64,000 nt of DNA from Chelydra serpentina (Eukaryota; Chordata; Testudines; Chelydridae), in assembly GCA_037349315.1 (NCBI GenBank), contig JBAIAC010000004.1, positions 38,195,001 through 38,259,000 on the forward strand, read 5' to 3'. The notes beneath the pieces are model-generated. The model ran no database searches and had not been told where the DNA came from. It saw only the letters and a program-made list of their open reading frames with translations. The first letter of the stretch is position 1; every line of letters begins with the position of its first letter. Positions 1 to 11,596 of this stretch are shown here, piece after piece. A program made the translations under genes and the position numbers.

Positions 1-1081
1 TTCAGATCGCCTATTTACTTCTGGACATGAAATCACTCCACTTACATACAATCTAGGACTCCCTTTTGACTAGACTGTCACTGTCACACCAGAATATTTC
101 CTTCTAGCTTTAAAGGATAGGCTACTGTCTCTAAATCAAAGCTTATTTTTACTGGCAAGAGTTTAATTAAAATAGAAATTTCAGCTTTGTTTCAGACCTA
201 CTCTGTAAAAAAACCCAACAAACAACAGTCAGTACTACAGAGAACAATTTATGCAGAACAGTCTCTTTGGTTGCAGACAATGTGATATAAAAACAGAACT
301 ATAGGTCTCATCTCTTGCTCTCCATTAAGGGGCAAAATCCAGTTTCCGGTACTCAGCCCAATTAGCTTAGCTGGGCACCACAGATTTATTGGGGAAAGGT
401 CCCCTCCCTTTTCCCAAGTGACAGGGGAGCCTTCCTGCAGAGACTAAAATTGGCCTAATGGCCAGAATTGCCTTAATGGCCCTAGTGTGCCCTCACAGCG
501 AAGACCATGAAGAAACAGATTTAAATGCTCATGCCTGTTAATATTCAGAGTTTCTGTTTTAGGAGAAATTTTGAACATATTTTCTCTGGCACAGTTTAAA
601 AAAAACTGAACTGGGTCAACATTTTACTGAATGATTCTTGCTTGCACTCAATCTTCTTGCACCCCTTCGCAGGATCGTATGATAAGACTTTCACCCCTGG
701 AAAGGGCTGACACAGCCTGGCTGTGCCTGTTTGGTAGTTAGCCTTACTAAGTAATCAAGGTATTTACAGAAATCTCTTTTAAAAACCAAGACAGACAGTT
801 AACACCAAGCATGTACACAGCACAAATCATATAGCACTTTGCTAAATCTTTAATTTTCTCCACACCCATAAGAGCTAGGTAAGTACCACTGCCACTCTTT
901 TTGAGATCTGGAAGTTGAGACAAAGATATTAGCTGACTTGTCTCAAGGCAACAGAGGGAATCTATGTCGGAGCCACGGAGATCCTGGCTTCGTGTAGACA
1001 ATATGTCATTTGTAATATTTTTATTACAATACTAACCTACCTAAATGTAATAAAGCAGCAAATACACTTTTCAATTCCTAC
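1..1081 (-). other. ARHGAP20: ARHGAP20 intron 4 (partial)
   Basis: Intronic sequence following the exon 4 donor (AG|GTAGG on the minus strand at 1082/1081). It continues off the left edge. About 840-1000 has the look of an old MIR/LINE-tail repeat (text like a decayed 'cagagctgggattagaacccagg' class of sequence), but it is too decayed to classify. Nothing else is seen. Confidence 0.75.
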
Positions 1082-1231
1082 CTAAAATTAGCAACACAGT
1101 TGGTGGTGGGCCAGCCTATAACGAAGGACCTTTCCGGGTTAGAGCTGCCCTCATAGACCTCTTCCATGCAGGATGACGTCCACATCTCACAGAGACGCAC
1201 TTGGCTCTTTAGTTTGAAATTAGATGGTGAC
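1082..1231 (-). CDS. ARHGAP20: ARHGAP20 coding exon 4 (PH domain, second half)
   Basis: This 150-nt internal exon has acceptor CAG|GTCACC (exon starts at 1231) and donor TTTTAG|GTAGGA (last base 1082). It completes the lysine codon split after exon 3 (AA|G), then encodes residues about 120-168, and ends with two bases (AG) of codon 169, so both junctions are phase 2. The translation includes NFKLKSQVRL, CEMWTSSCMEEV and SFVIGWPTTN. It aligns without gaps to the matching stretch of human ARHGAP20 as I remember it, where NFKIK, DMWTASC and SFVLGWPT occupy equivalent positions. These are beta strands of the PH domain, which binds membrane lipid or a protein partner in this Rho GTPase-activating protein. 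The next exon is outside the window. The acceptor's pyrimidine tract is poor, but position and frame agree with exon 3. Confidence 0.93.
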
Positions 1232-4200
1232 CTGTTGGCAGAAGTGCCAGCTATTAGACACATGGAAACAGAGGAACCCAACTTATTAAATACTGGGGTG
1301 CTGACGTGTAACTTCCATCAGAGCTAACGGAGAGACTATACTTTTTCAGTTAGAGAAATACAATCTTTGATTGGGCTTCTGTGCTTACAGATCAATACAA
1401 TTTACTATCCATTCCACATGCAGACGTCTCTTGGCTGTCCTAGCCCTGCACTACATCTAAATTATTAAAAGCATAAAAAATTAGCTAATATCAGCCAACT
1501 CAACTCTATAGATGCAACCCACAGTCACTACAAGCAAGCACTGTAATCACCACCACCGGACAGGCAAAAGGCCGAGTTAACAGATGGGTTTACAAAGTCA
1601 AACTCCACCTCTTCTGGACAACCAGGGAGAGAGATTTCAAGAGATGAGGGCCCTTCCCAGGATGAGGGCCCTGTCTGCCACCAGGATGTTTTAAGCCACG
1701 CACTGCAAACAAGAGTGCATCATCTCAGCTCACCATCGCGAAGGTGAAAGGGGATGGTGCCTAGATACTATGGTGATTAGTGCTCTATAAATAAATACAC
1801 TAAATAAACTGTTTTAGAATTGTGGAGGATCTGGAATACCTTCTTCAGGATTAGTCTCATTTACAAGGTATTTAATTTAGGTCAGATTGAACTATTTAAG
1901 TCTGAAATGGGACAGGACTTGAACCTCATGGGTTTAAAAGTATTGTGCTAAATTCACACTGCTCTGATTTCTGACATTTTCAGTTTAAATTCTGAAAACC
2001 GCTGCGGCTTGATACTGCACCACAGATGACCCGGCATTAATATGAATATCTACAGCTGCACGTAAAAAGGATCCTGCATGCATATCTCTACAGCCACTGG
2101 CATAAAGAAGTAGAATGTCTGTAGAATATTTTGAAGTTGCATATTAAAATCATATCTTTATTTTTATTCTGCCATAAAGAGTCGTAACCCACTGTGCATC
2201 TCACCTCTCTTAAATCTTTAATACTTGATTCAATTTGCTCATAAAATGATTGGATTTTTTTACAGAGCAAGTAAGAGCTACTGTCAAAAATACTGAGTAA
2301 TTGTGCATAGACTGACCATGGAATGAACTGTTTAAAAATATAAGTATAGGAGTGAAGTCTAATGGACTAAGCATAAGATCTAATAAAATAAAGTTCTCGC
2401 TGGTGTAACTCCATTGACACCTGCGGCGTTACATCAGGAATGTGTTTTTTGGTCCAGTTTTTCCTTTTCCATTTTCTGGTAAGGTGCAAACTTTGCCTGG
2501 TACTTTACTCTCTTAACATTTACAACACACAATGCTGGATCCCCACAAAACCAAGAGCAAATGTTGGCAGGGGCCCACACAAACGGAGAGATGCTTTACT
2601 GACCAGAACTAGTGGAGTGGAGTCCATGGCGTAAATTCCCCACCATCTGCCTGGGTTAGCCAACTATTATCTATATTTAGGAACCTGAGTAAGTGGCCTG
2701 GTTTTCAGACATGCTGAGCACCAAGTTGCTCCCATTAAAGTCAACAGAGCCAGAGAAGCGTTATGTCATTCATGGGCCAGTGGAACCAGGGAGTTCTGGT
2801 GCTTTTGCAATGGAAATACTGTGGGGGCTCCACCCCTGTGTAAAATTGGACACAAGAGTGGGGCCCAGAAGGGCTGGGCCCACCATTGCAGCCCCCAGGA
2901 TTGGCCTGTAGAGCAGGGAGGAATCCCCCGGACCCTCCTTCCCAGACTGGAGCTGGCTCCCCACCCACTGAGTCTCAGTAATTCTCCTCTCTCCCCCTCC
3001 TATCCCATTGTCCCCCCATTCACAGGCAGCCCCCACCCCATTTTCATCCCCAGCTGCCAGGTCCTTTCTGCAGCCAATGAGAGGCGAGCACTTTTGAACA
3101 TAACACCACTTATTTAAGTGCTTAAATACTGTTGTTAGAGCCTAACTTTAGGCACCCAGTTTTGAGACTCTTGGCCAAATATCACCGTTTTCTGGTCGGT
3201 TCAAAATCAGCGATCATCAAAATTCAATATTAACCAACTTGGAGGGAAGAGACTGACTGGTCTAAGAAGAGATGGATTTTGTTTTCAAGAAAACAAATTG
3301 ACACCATTCCAAAGTATGCTTGTTTTTACATTGCAGCTATAGGATAAGGAACGCGCTACCAACACAATGCACATAGAAACGTTGGTTTGGAGATCAAGGA
3401 TCTTTCAATCAGCTAACTAGTGCATTTTCTTTTCCTCCTAGTCTCAATTTATATGGATTCTCATACATTCTCCGTTCACAAGGCTGGCAGAGGAGAAACA
3501 CCTGTAAACTATCAGCTGTGGAGCTACAGCTGACCTACAGTGAATAAACATGGCTTAAATCCTCATGCGGCCACAGCAGAACAGGAGGATTTATTTGTGT
3601 GTGCCCAAAGATATAGCACAACCATGGACTAAATTTAAGGCTTTGATATTCCACTTTGGCGATAGATAGTGAAAGTAGCTGAAAGGAACCCTTGTGTGGC
3701 CCTCTCAGAGTTATTCTGCTGTTAACAAGCTGACTTTGTAGCTCTGTAAAATATTGTCTGTCTGGAAATTGTTGCTGTGGAGTTTGCCTCACTTGATAAG
3801 TGGATTACTATCTGAGACTGCAGCTCTTGCATACAACTGGGTCAGCCTGAAAAGGGATCTGATTCTTGTGTGTGGCATCAAAAGCCTTCAGCAGGAAGAG
3901 TGACTGCTGGTGGGATCACAGTCAGTGAAATTCCAACCCTTGGTTGAACTACGGGATATTGACTGATGGTTGCTAAACAGGATGTCTTCTGTATTCAGTG
4001 TGTGCACGGGGTTTTGGTGGCATTATGTGTTACATAAACACAACAAACGCTTTCCATCTTGATATGTAAACATTCTAAAAAACTGAGTTTATCCACAACT
4101 CCAACAAGCCATTCAATTGCTTTTCCATGATGAGTGGGGAATCCATTACATTCTGGCCATCAACTAGTCTCTTTACTTCCAGTCCAGATTGAAGAAAAAC

Positions 4201-4552
4201 GCCCTCAAATTATCTAAATTTTCTCAAGAGGCAGTAAATATAACTTGATCGTCTGAGTTTAAAAAAAACCAACTCACCATAAAGCTTGGATTTTTCCTCA
4301 CATAAGAGCCAGGACAGTTTATTTGCAGAATCAAATTTTGCATTGTACCCAATCTTATATCTGGGTTAAATGAGAGACAGAGCTCAAATTACCTCATCCA
4401 AGGTGATAAAAATAAATCAGTGGCTCTATTAGAAATTCGGATATTCCTGGCTCCTAATCCTTTGTTACAGTCACAGGAAACACACAGATAAGGAGGCTGT
4501 ATGTTCCCAGTCTCTTTCCCCTTTCCCAGGTCTCTCACCAATGCTTTCTCTC

Positions 4553-4556
<4 letters not shown>

Positions 4557-4600
<44 letters not shown>
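4557..4600. repeat. (AC)22 microsatellite
   Basis: Forty-four uninterrupted bases of alternating A and C, 22 perfect units, lie in intron 3. An array this long and perfect is expected to be length-polymorphic. A short minus-strand ORF that crosses it is a by-product of the repeat. Confidence 0.98.
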
Positions 4601-4602
<2 letters not shown>

Positions 4603-5300
4603 TGAATGCAAGGTCTGTTATGCAATTGCTCTGGGATATGAAAAAACCAAGATGGAGTCATACAAGTGAGCGCTAGTTCTGCATGAGTGATAGGAAACAG
4701 AATAAGATAGTGATTTATCTTTGTGACACAGGGACCCTTCTACTTCCAGACTAGCTCCATAGAGAACGTACATGCCTAGATGAAAAGAGAACACCACACA
4801 TCACATAGTGAAGTGAAGCGAAGCAGTATCTTCTGTTTCTTAAACCTCTCCCTCCTTTACGTACAAAATCCTGTGCTCAGCTTCTTTAGAATTGGAGGCT
4901 TGGGGGACAAAGGGGCGGGAGAAGGGGGAATGAGTAAAAGGTGGGGAACAAGTTGCTTAAACCAATGCTTTGCATAAAAGTGGACACAAACCAACCAATA
5001 ACCCTAAAGTTCTCAATTCAATTCTGCCATTCTTAGTCACTTTGAGCAGGATGTATTATGCAAAATGCAAGGAAGGTTCTACTCAACATAAATATGAAGG
5101 GGAGTGTGATGGTGTGTATGAACACTTGTCCAAAGAAAGACAAAGACTTCTCTTAGACACATGCAGCCACCAAAACTAGGCAAGTACTTGGAAATAATTT
5201 TGTAGCGGAGTCAAATTCAACAGGATCCTCATTTCAGTTCAGATTTTACTCTGGTGCACCACAGTGAAGTTCACATCAGACATTAAGAAGTCAACATTTA

Positions 5301-5313
5301 TCACCATATATTG
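5301..5313. repeat. Target-site duplication, left copy
   Basis: TCACCATATATTG, identical to 5557-5569 and flanking the Penelope-like inverted pair exactly. It marks both insertion boundaries. Confidence 0.85.
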
Positions 5314-5556
5314 AGTATCAGAGGGGTAGCCGTGTTAGTCTGGATCTGCAGAAGCGACAAAGAGGCCTGTGGCACCTTATAGACTAACAGAGGTATTGAA
5401 GCATAAGCTTTCGTGGGTCAATACCCACTTCTTCGGATGCAAGCAGTGGAAATGTCCATTTCCACTGCTTGCATCCGAAGAAGTGGGTATTGACCCACGA
5501 AAGCTTATGCTTCAATACCTCTTCGTCTATAAGGTGCCACAGGACCCTTTGTCGCT
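5314..5556. mobile_element. Head-to-head pair of Penelope-like element ends (palindrome)
   Basis: Two copies of the same Penelope-like (PLE) terminal repeat meet head to head. The left copy (about 5314-5454) is inverted and the right copy (about 5457-5556) is forward. The arms are near-perfect complements around a 2-nt centre at 5455-5456; the right arm lacks about 39 nt of the outer end and carries a 2-nt deletion. Each arm carries the unit also seen at 53092-53220: CCGAAGA, then GTGGG, a 6-nt loop, CCCAC, then GAAAGC. The direct repeats at 5301-5313 and 5557-5569 show that the palindrome inserted as one event. Inverted partial copies are a known feature of Penelope-like retroelements. No coding sequence is present. 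Confidence 0.8.
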
Positions 5557-5569
5557 TCACCATATATTG
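5557..5569. repeat. Target-site duplication, right copy
   Basis: TCACCATATATTG, a 13/13 match to 5301-5313. Confidence 0.85.
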
Positions 5570-7299
5570 GTACATGATACACCACAGGTTTCCCTTATAT
5601 ACTACTTAGCATAGGAAAGAACTACAGTATCTCAGATAATACTGCATGATAACTTTTGGCAACTGCTGACTTTTTAAATAGTGCCAATTAGCGATATAGG
5701 ATTCAAATATTGATTGCTGATAGAACAGCTTGAGAGATCATATCCCAATCGGTACTTCAAGACACCAAGTAATATTCAAAATACTGTTATTACTATCTTT
5801 AACAACCAATAGGAATGGAGGATCATTTTCTTATTACCAGAGTCCTGCTCTGTTTATTCCTCTTTAAACCCTAAATTACTTTGAGCTGGTTTAACTTGTA
5901 TCAAATTCACACATGGAAAAAAACACACATTTTTCCAACTCCTTCAGAAATGTTAGACTCTCCTCCACGTTAAATTAAGTGCTATGTATTCAGCTACCAT
6001 TCCCTAGAGGCCATGTAGGCACCATGGTAATACAAAGCTATTACTAATAATAAATACACATGGAGTAAGTTACTGCTCAACATGAGTTAGTACACTGCTT
6101 ATACAACACCCAGCATAGTTGGACCCTGATGCACGATTAGGGCGCCTAAGTGCTACCGCAGTGCAAATAATAAATAATAATATGTGGAAGGATCCAGCCC
6201 TAATAATATGTGGATGTTCACCACCCCATGGATAGTGATATGTGTTTGAAATAAAATATCCCTTATTGTCACATCACAAAGGAGAGGAATTCAACTGGGG
6301 GTTTTATGTTTACTATGTGCGATTCGGACAGACATGGCTCAGATATCTATAGAAAACATGGATTTATATTGGCTCTTCTCAGCAGCCTCTGAAATAGCCA
6401 TTTGAGGGGAAAGCTGTATTGCAACAAGCACAAGATTTGCATTTAAACCATCCACCCTGCTAAAAGTAAGTACATGGTGCCTTACAGAGAACGAAGCTAC
6501 ATCAGGGTTTTTCATATTTTTCCTTAATGCATAAACAAGTGAAAGCACTCTCAAGATTTGCCTTAAACCACAACTGCTGCAAGAGGCTAGCATGCTAGAT
6601 CCATCTTGTAAATTTTATTTAATTGTGAATGGTAGAGTGAATAATCTGAGCTCAACAACAAGCCTGATTACACATGAACAGCTCCCCAGACTCCTCAATA
6701 CTACTACCTTCTACTTTGCTGCACCAGAAACAGTATTTGGAAGATAATTCAAAGAGGACAGAAATACTCACTGTAATACTTTAACATTTCTATAAAAAAT
6801 GTAATATTAATCATCTGAGGATATCAAATGACTTCCCAGACATGTATTAAATCTTTAACACCATGTGATGTAGGTAGTGGTATTATACACATTTCTTGAA
6901 TGAACTGATATCCAAGACGCCTAAATGACTTGTGAACATTCAGACAGCCGGCTACAGACAGAGCTGGGAATGGAACTCAAGGTGCTTAACTCCCGCTCTA
7001 TCCACTAGACAACATTCCCACTCTCAGCTTAAGGCAGCACTTCTAAAATACCCACCCAGGCTGAATTAACATACAAGTTTATGATTCCTTTACCATATTC
7101 TGGTCTGGATTGACTGATTTGTGAGCGTACAAAAGCACTTAAGGGAGTTAGGTGCTCAACTCCCATTGGCAGATTAAGAAGCTCTCATGAAATCCAGGGA
7201 AGATTCACTCCTGAAGATAGCAATTAGGGAAATTCCCGGGATGCTGTACTGAGTAGGGGGGCTGCTCTGCAAGAGCATTCCCTTAGGAATGATACTTAC

Positions 7300-7470
7300 T
7301 TGGACTTGGCAACAACAAGGATGTCTGTGAAGAGGAAAAGGTGCCGTTCCTGGGTCTGAAGGCCCGTCTTCAACTGCACATGACCATCAAGTACAAAGGC
7401 TCTGTTGGGGCAGATAAAGGACTGCACGAGGGGACATGCTTCCGGACTGATTGGGGAGAAGCAGCTTTCC
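7300..7470 (-). CDS. ARHGAP20: ARHGAP20 coding exon 3 (start of PH domain)
   Basis: This 171-nt internal exon lies between a strong pyrimidine tract plus CTGCAG acceptor (exon starts at 7470) and a TCCAA|GTAAGT donor (last base 7300). The first base completes an arginine codon begun in exon 2 (AG|G), followed by residues about 63-118 and two bases of codon 119. Key stretches are CPNRAFVLDGHVQLK, GLQTQERHLFLF and DILVVAK. These match the start of the ARHGAP20 PH domain; human, from memory, has GLQRQERHLFLFNDLFVVAK. RERHLFLFxD is the usual strand 2-3 signature of PH domains in Rho regulators. ARHGAP20 is a Rap1-responsive RhoGAP linked to neurite outgrowth, and this module helps localise it. 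No frame breaks are present. Confidence 0.95.
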
Positions 7471-8352
7471 CTGCAGCAGGAATAAAGGAAAGCAAATCAG
7501 CAAATCATAGATAACAAAGAATGGCAGAGATTTCCCACACCAATTGCTGAAAAGACAGAACAACATTTAATTAATTCACAGACGAACTAAAATATTACAG
7601 GGACACTGGCCTTTGCTTTGCATAGCTTAGCAGCACTGTCACCCGTGCACCTTGTACAGCACCAAGCACATTGTTAGCAATTAGCAAATAATTTAAAACA
7701 ACCCCCACAACTCTGTATCAGACTGTTAACAAAATATTGCACGTATTGTAGGCTCCCCATAAATGAATGTACCGTGGAGCAGGGAACATCTGAGCACATC
7801 TTTGTGTGTGGGACTTTGAATAACTTTCTAAACTTGCAAACTCATAGTGAGAGTCACAGTGACCAATACTGAAAAAATAAACATGGTACAATCAGGTCGG
7901 GATGTACTAGTGACAGACCATGCAACTTTCAAAGTATATATAATGTAGAACCTAAACTACACAGAATTTGGCAGCTTGCCTTTAATACTGTTTTATTAAC
8001 CAAGTCTAAATTATTTTCCCATTGCATTTATCACTAATATCAATAGTTTATTGTCAGATCCTTGTTGTAAATTCATGGCAGAATTTTCAAACTGATTCAG
8101 AAAAGGTCATTTTGCATTGGCTCTTTACAAGCGTAACTCCCTGTATATTAATATAGTGAAGTTTCCATTCCTACAAGATGAGGAGTTTCTCTGGGAGGCG
8201 CTGAGCATCATTAGTTCCTAGTGAAATCAGCAGCAGTTAAGGGTATTCAGTACCATTCAGAAGGTACTCAGCCTCTTGCAAGATATAATTCTATATCTGC
8301 TACCCAATCCTGTTGCCATTGCAGAGAACATGAAATACATGTGATGCAGACA

Positions 8353-8447
8353 GGGCCTGATTCTCAGAGATGCTGAAAACCTGCAGCTCCTAGTTACTTT
8401 GACTGGAGTTGAGGGTGCTCAGCACTTTTGAAAAACATCTCAGGGTG
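8353..8447. repeat. Short palindromic repeat (decayed MITE-like)
   Basis: A decayed inverted repeat: the left arm reads GGCCTGATTCTCAGAGATGC and the right arm ends GTGCTCAGCAC..., separated by a central ACTTTGACTG-type turn. This is the common reptile palindrome whose arms read as 'GCCTGATTTTCAGAGGTGCT' and complement. No coding capacity. Confidence 0.5.
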
Positions 8448-9547
8448 TGTGGCGTTTTATTTTGCTAAGAATAAACAGGGCAGAGTGAGGCAGAAGTAAA
8501 GCATTTTCCGACTGAGCCTGTTCCTGCTCCTATCGAAACCGATGGTGAACTCCTACTGACGTCAATGGCAGAAGGATGGACCTTGTAAGAGGATAGCCAC
8601 AAATGTACAGGAGAGACATGCAAAAAGAAGATTGCGAGCAGAGAAAGTGTCCTCAAATAAGGTCACAGGCCTTCCCAAATCTCGTGCACAATCTGGCTGC
8701 TTCCCTGTGTTTGCAACCCCTTGCCTGCACTGGGATTACTTGGAGGGCTTCAGCAGTAATGCTGACTTAGGAAATCCGACAGCTGGTGCTGAAAGGACAA
8801 GCACTTTCATCAGTCTACGTGAGCGTGACTCACTTTCACTGATCTGCAAGGAGGCGGTGAGGATCTGCCTGGGAAAGTCCATATTTATCTTAGTCGTGGC
8901 TGAAGACCCACATTTTTAAAAATAATTCCTTCATTTTATTTGGGCGTTTCCCTCCACTTTCAACTCCCCTCTGGGCAAGGGGGAGAGAAGCAGGAGCAGG
9001 CACTTTTAAAATGAACAATGCAAAAAAATAAAAAAAGTTACTTGCTGTGGGAGTGGGGCCTAATCCTTCCTATGTGGCAGGGGTGTCAAGAGATGCGGGG
9101 GTGAGAGAAGAAAGAGCTCACATTAGTATAATGCAACAGTGGGCAGGTCACTATGTCAGTGGGCAAGGTGAGGGAGGGTGCAATGAGCCACTCTTCAGCC
9201 CCACCTTCCCCCAGACAGGGGCCAGCCACAATGTGGCTTGGGAGTGCTGCCAACCCTGCTCCTTCCTAGTGCCCCATAGGCATTAACTGCCCAAAAAGGG
9301 CATGGCCCTATTCACCCTGATCTAACCAGCTAGCTGGGCAGGCAAGGGGTGCAGGAGAGAAAGCTGAACCCTCTCCAGGGGCTGTGCCAGAGTGGGCTGC
9401 TCAGGAGCCCCCTGAAGTAATGGTAGCTAAGCCAGAATTCCTTCTTAGGGTCAGAGCTGTAGCACAGCACGCCCCCTCCAGTAATACTTAAGGGTGTCAA
9501 GGGCACCCGGTAAGGGACCAATCTCCTTACATGTCAAATACTTAGCA

Positions 9548-9810
9548 CAGCGGTTCTCAACCCTTTCCATATCCAATACTCTTCTCCTATCTCCCCTCCC
9601 CCCCACCATCTGGTAATAGGGGGAGAGCAAGGTGGCTGCACAGGTGTTCAAACCAGGGGTGCTGTTGCACCCCCTGGTTTGAAGTGGTTTCCATCATATA
9701 CAGAATTTACAGTTTGACTGAATGGCTTTCAGCATCCTCACTATGCAAATTGTTCCAGAACCCCTGGGTGGCTGTGACCCCGTTTGTGACCCTTATGTTG
9801 AGAAACTCTG
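9548..9810. mobile_element. hAT-like non-autonomous DNA transposon (decayed)
   Basis: The terminal inverted repeats are CAGCGGTTCTCAACC (left) and CAGAGTTTCTCAACA (right, on the complement), the CAG-N-G-TTCTCAA termini typical of hAT elements. The flanking 8-mers ACTTAGCA and TCCTAACA agree at only 5 of 8 positions, so the copy is old. An internal hairpin lies at about 9645-9685 (CAAACCAGGGG against its complement). No transposase. Confidence 0.6.
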
Positions 9811-10057
9811 TCCTAACACAGTACTGAGGGCTCAGTATCAGAATGTATTTAGAAGCAGGAGAAGTTATTACCTCAGACACAGGGAGCATCCTCAAATGGT
9901 CACCTAAACAACCACACACCAAGAGCTGTGAGATTCCAGGATTTTCAGTCAGGTCAGTCCTGAACATTGGGTTAAGAGCTTCATAACGGGAGTTTCAGTA
10001 CTTCAGAGGAGGGCAACTATGGAAACACTCGAGAACCACTTCATTGAGAACCACATC

Positions 10058-10245
10058 CCTCGGGGGGAGGGATAGCTCAGTGGTTTGAGCATTGGCCTGC
10101 TAAACCCAGGGTTGTGAGTTCAATCCTTGAGGGGGCCATTTAGGGATCTGGGGCAAAAATTGGGGATTGGTCCTGCTTTGAGCAGGGGGTTGGACTAGAT
10201 GACCTCCTAAGGTCCCTTCCAACCCTGAGATTCTATGATTCTATG
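10058..10245 (+). mobile_element. tRNA-derived SINE with CR1-type tail (turtle Cry I type)
   Basis: The 5' part is a tRNA-like RNA polymerase III promoter: A box TAGCTCAGTGG (10073-10083) and B box AGTTCAATCC (10117-10126). A body of about 40 nt follows, then from about 10167 a tail almost identical to the CR1 3' end at 18056-18132 of this window (about two differences in 78 nt), ending in the ATTCTATGATTCTATGA microsatellite. This architecture is the tortoise/turtle polymerase III SINE known to borrow CR1 machinery through its shared 3' end. It is not a functional tRNA gene. No clear target duplication was found. Confidence 0.92.
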
Positions 10246-10516
10246 ACTCCTGTCCTTTGACGTCCTCAGACTTTGGTTAGTCAGCATATTAAACACTTGT
10301 GGCCACGTTATCAGGGACTCTGTTATATAAACTCACTCCTAGTGTTCAGTCCAGAAAATGAAGCAGAAATGATTAATGCTTAGGGCTGGCGGAGTTCCTC
10401 CATCAGTGTGGACGCGACGCAGACGCGATGCCCACTTATCTTGGAAGTGAGTAATGGCAATTGTTAGAATAAAAACATGCTGTTATGTTGTTATAACCAA
10501 ACCAAACATAAGCCTT

Positions 10517-11175
10517 TGAGGGTATGTCTACACTGCAATTAAACACCTGCACGTGGCTCATGTCAGCTGACTCAGCCGCGCGGGGCTCCGGCTACAGGGC
10601 TATAGATGTTCAGGCTCCGGCTTCAGCCACTTTGAGTCTGCAATGTCTGGGTCCTCCTCCTCCTCCTGCTGCTCCATCAGGTGCCTTCGGTGCCTTTGGT
10701 GAGTCAGAAAATGCCAGCGAAATGTCCACCAGCATCTCACGGAAGCGGCGCCCATTTCCTGAAACAGGAATGAAAAGCGCAAGCGAGATCTTCTTCAAAT
10801 GGCACCTTCTCCGTGTTGCTGGCTCCGGATGCTGGGCGCGAGCAGGTCAAAGTGACTGCTGAGCAGGCTGTGTTGGCAGGTTGTTCAAACTTCCTGTGAC
10901 ATGCAAGGTAGACTGTCAAGTTTTCCCCACACTGCACCACAGTTAAAGGGCTAGAGCGACACATTTCAGGAGGGCACTAGAGAATATGGGATTCGGTTGG
11001 TTTGACTCAGGTCTGTACGCTGCAGTTTGGCCCAGGGTTTAGACTAGATTGTCAACCCTAGGGTAAGAGTTTTCTAATCAGTGTAGACGCTCAAGCCCTG
11101 GATTCTCTAATCCGGGGTCCACTGATTCAAGTCCCACTAACCTTGGTCTTGCACTATAATGTAGACATACCTTCA
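10517..11175. mobile_element. Composite inverted-repeat DNA transposon, GTATGTCTACA termini
   Basis: The ends are GAGGGTATGTCTACACTGCA (left) and GAAGGTATGTCTACATTATA (right, on the complement), so the region is bounded by related inverted repeats. The outer parts (10517-10640 and 11010-11175) resemble short reptile MITEs. The centre (about 10640-11000) reads differently. On the minus strand it has two overlapping acidic and basic ORFs of 60-62 codons containing EEEEDPDIADS and GRRFREMLVDIS. These could be remnants of a Harbinger-type transposon accessory protein, but that is from memory and weak. No intact transposase. Confidence 0.5.
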
Positions 11176-11322
11176 GGGGTCTAAAGCAGTGAAATCCTTT
11201 GTAAGCAGTAAAATCACATTACAGGGCTTGATTCTATTGATTTTCATGGGAAAAAAGGGTGCTTTCAGGATCAATATGGGCAAGATGTATTTTGATCATT
11301 GTAGTGGAATGACTACTACCTT

Positions 11323-11596
11323 AGGCTACATCCACACTACCCGCCCGATTCGGCGGGTAGCGATCGATGTTCTGGGATCGATTTATCGCGTCATCCCAGA
11401 AGCGCTCCCCGTCGACACCGGAACTCCAGCTCCGCGCGAGGAGTAAGCAGAGTCGACGGGGAGCCTGCCTGCTGCCGTGTGTACCGTAAGTACTTTTAAG
11501 TTCGAACTAAGATACTTCGACTTCAGCTACGGTATTCACGTAGCTGAAGTTGCGTATCTTAGATCGATTCCCCCCCCCCTACTGTGGACCAGGCCT
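11323..11596. mobile_element. CpG-rich inverted-repeat transposon (MITE)
   Basis: The termini are AGGCTACATCCACACTA and AGGCCTGGTCCACAGTA (complement). Two internal inverted repeats are visible: ATCGATgttctGGGATCGAT at about 11363-11384, and a longer hairpin at about 11505-11562 with arms CTTCAGCTACG and CGTAGCTGAAG around a short loop. It contains CpG-rich text (gtcgacggggag) unlike the neighbouring intron. No coding capacity. Confidence 0.65.

Larger units (their letters stand above)
1232..7299 (-). other. ARHGAP20: ARHGAP20 intron 3
   Basis: A 6.07-kb intron with GTAAGT donor and CAG acceptor. Supported contents are a CA microsatellite (4557-4600) and the Penelope-like inverted pair (5301-5569). 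About 6070-6190 and 6870-7010 look like very old LINE/MIR-type tails. Text typical of dispersed reptile repeats (gcacccagttttgagactcttgg) lies at about 3100-3180. The stretches 1300-2650, 3200-4500 and 5600-6050 contain nothing I can identify. Confidence 0.8.

Noticed and set aside
4389..4661. Minus-strand ORF crossing the CA repeat
   Set aside because: It is a product of the microsatellite (alternating Val-Cys), with no other support.
10060..10130. tRNA gene
   Set aside because: A and B boxes are present, but the sequence continues into a CR1 tail and no full cloverleaf follows. It is a SINE.
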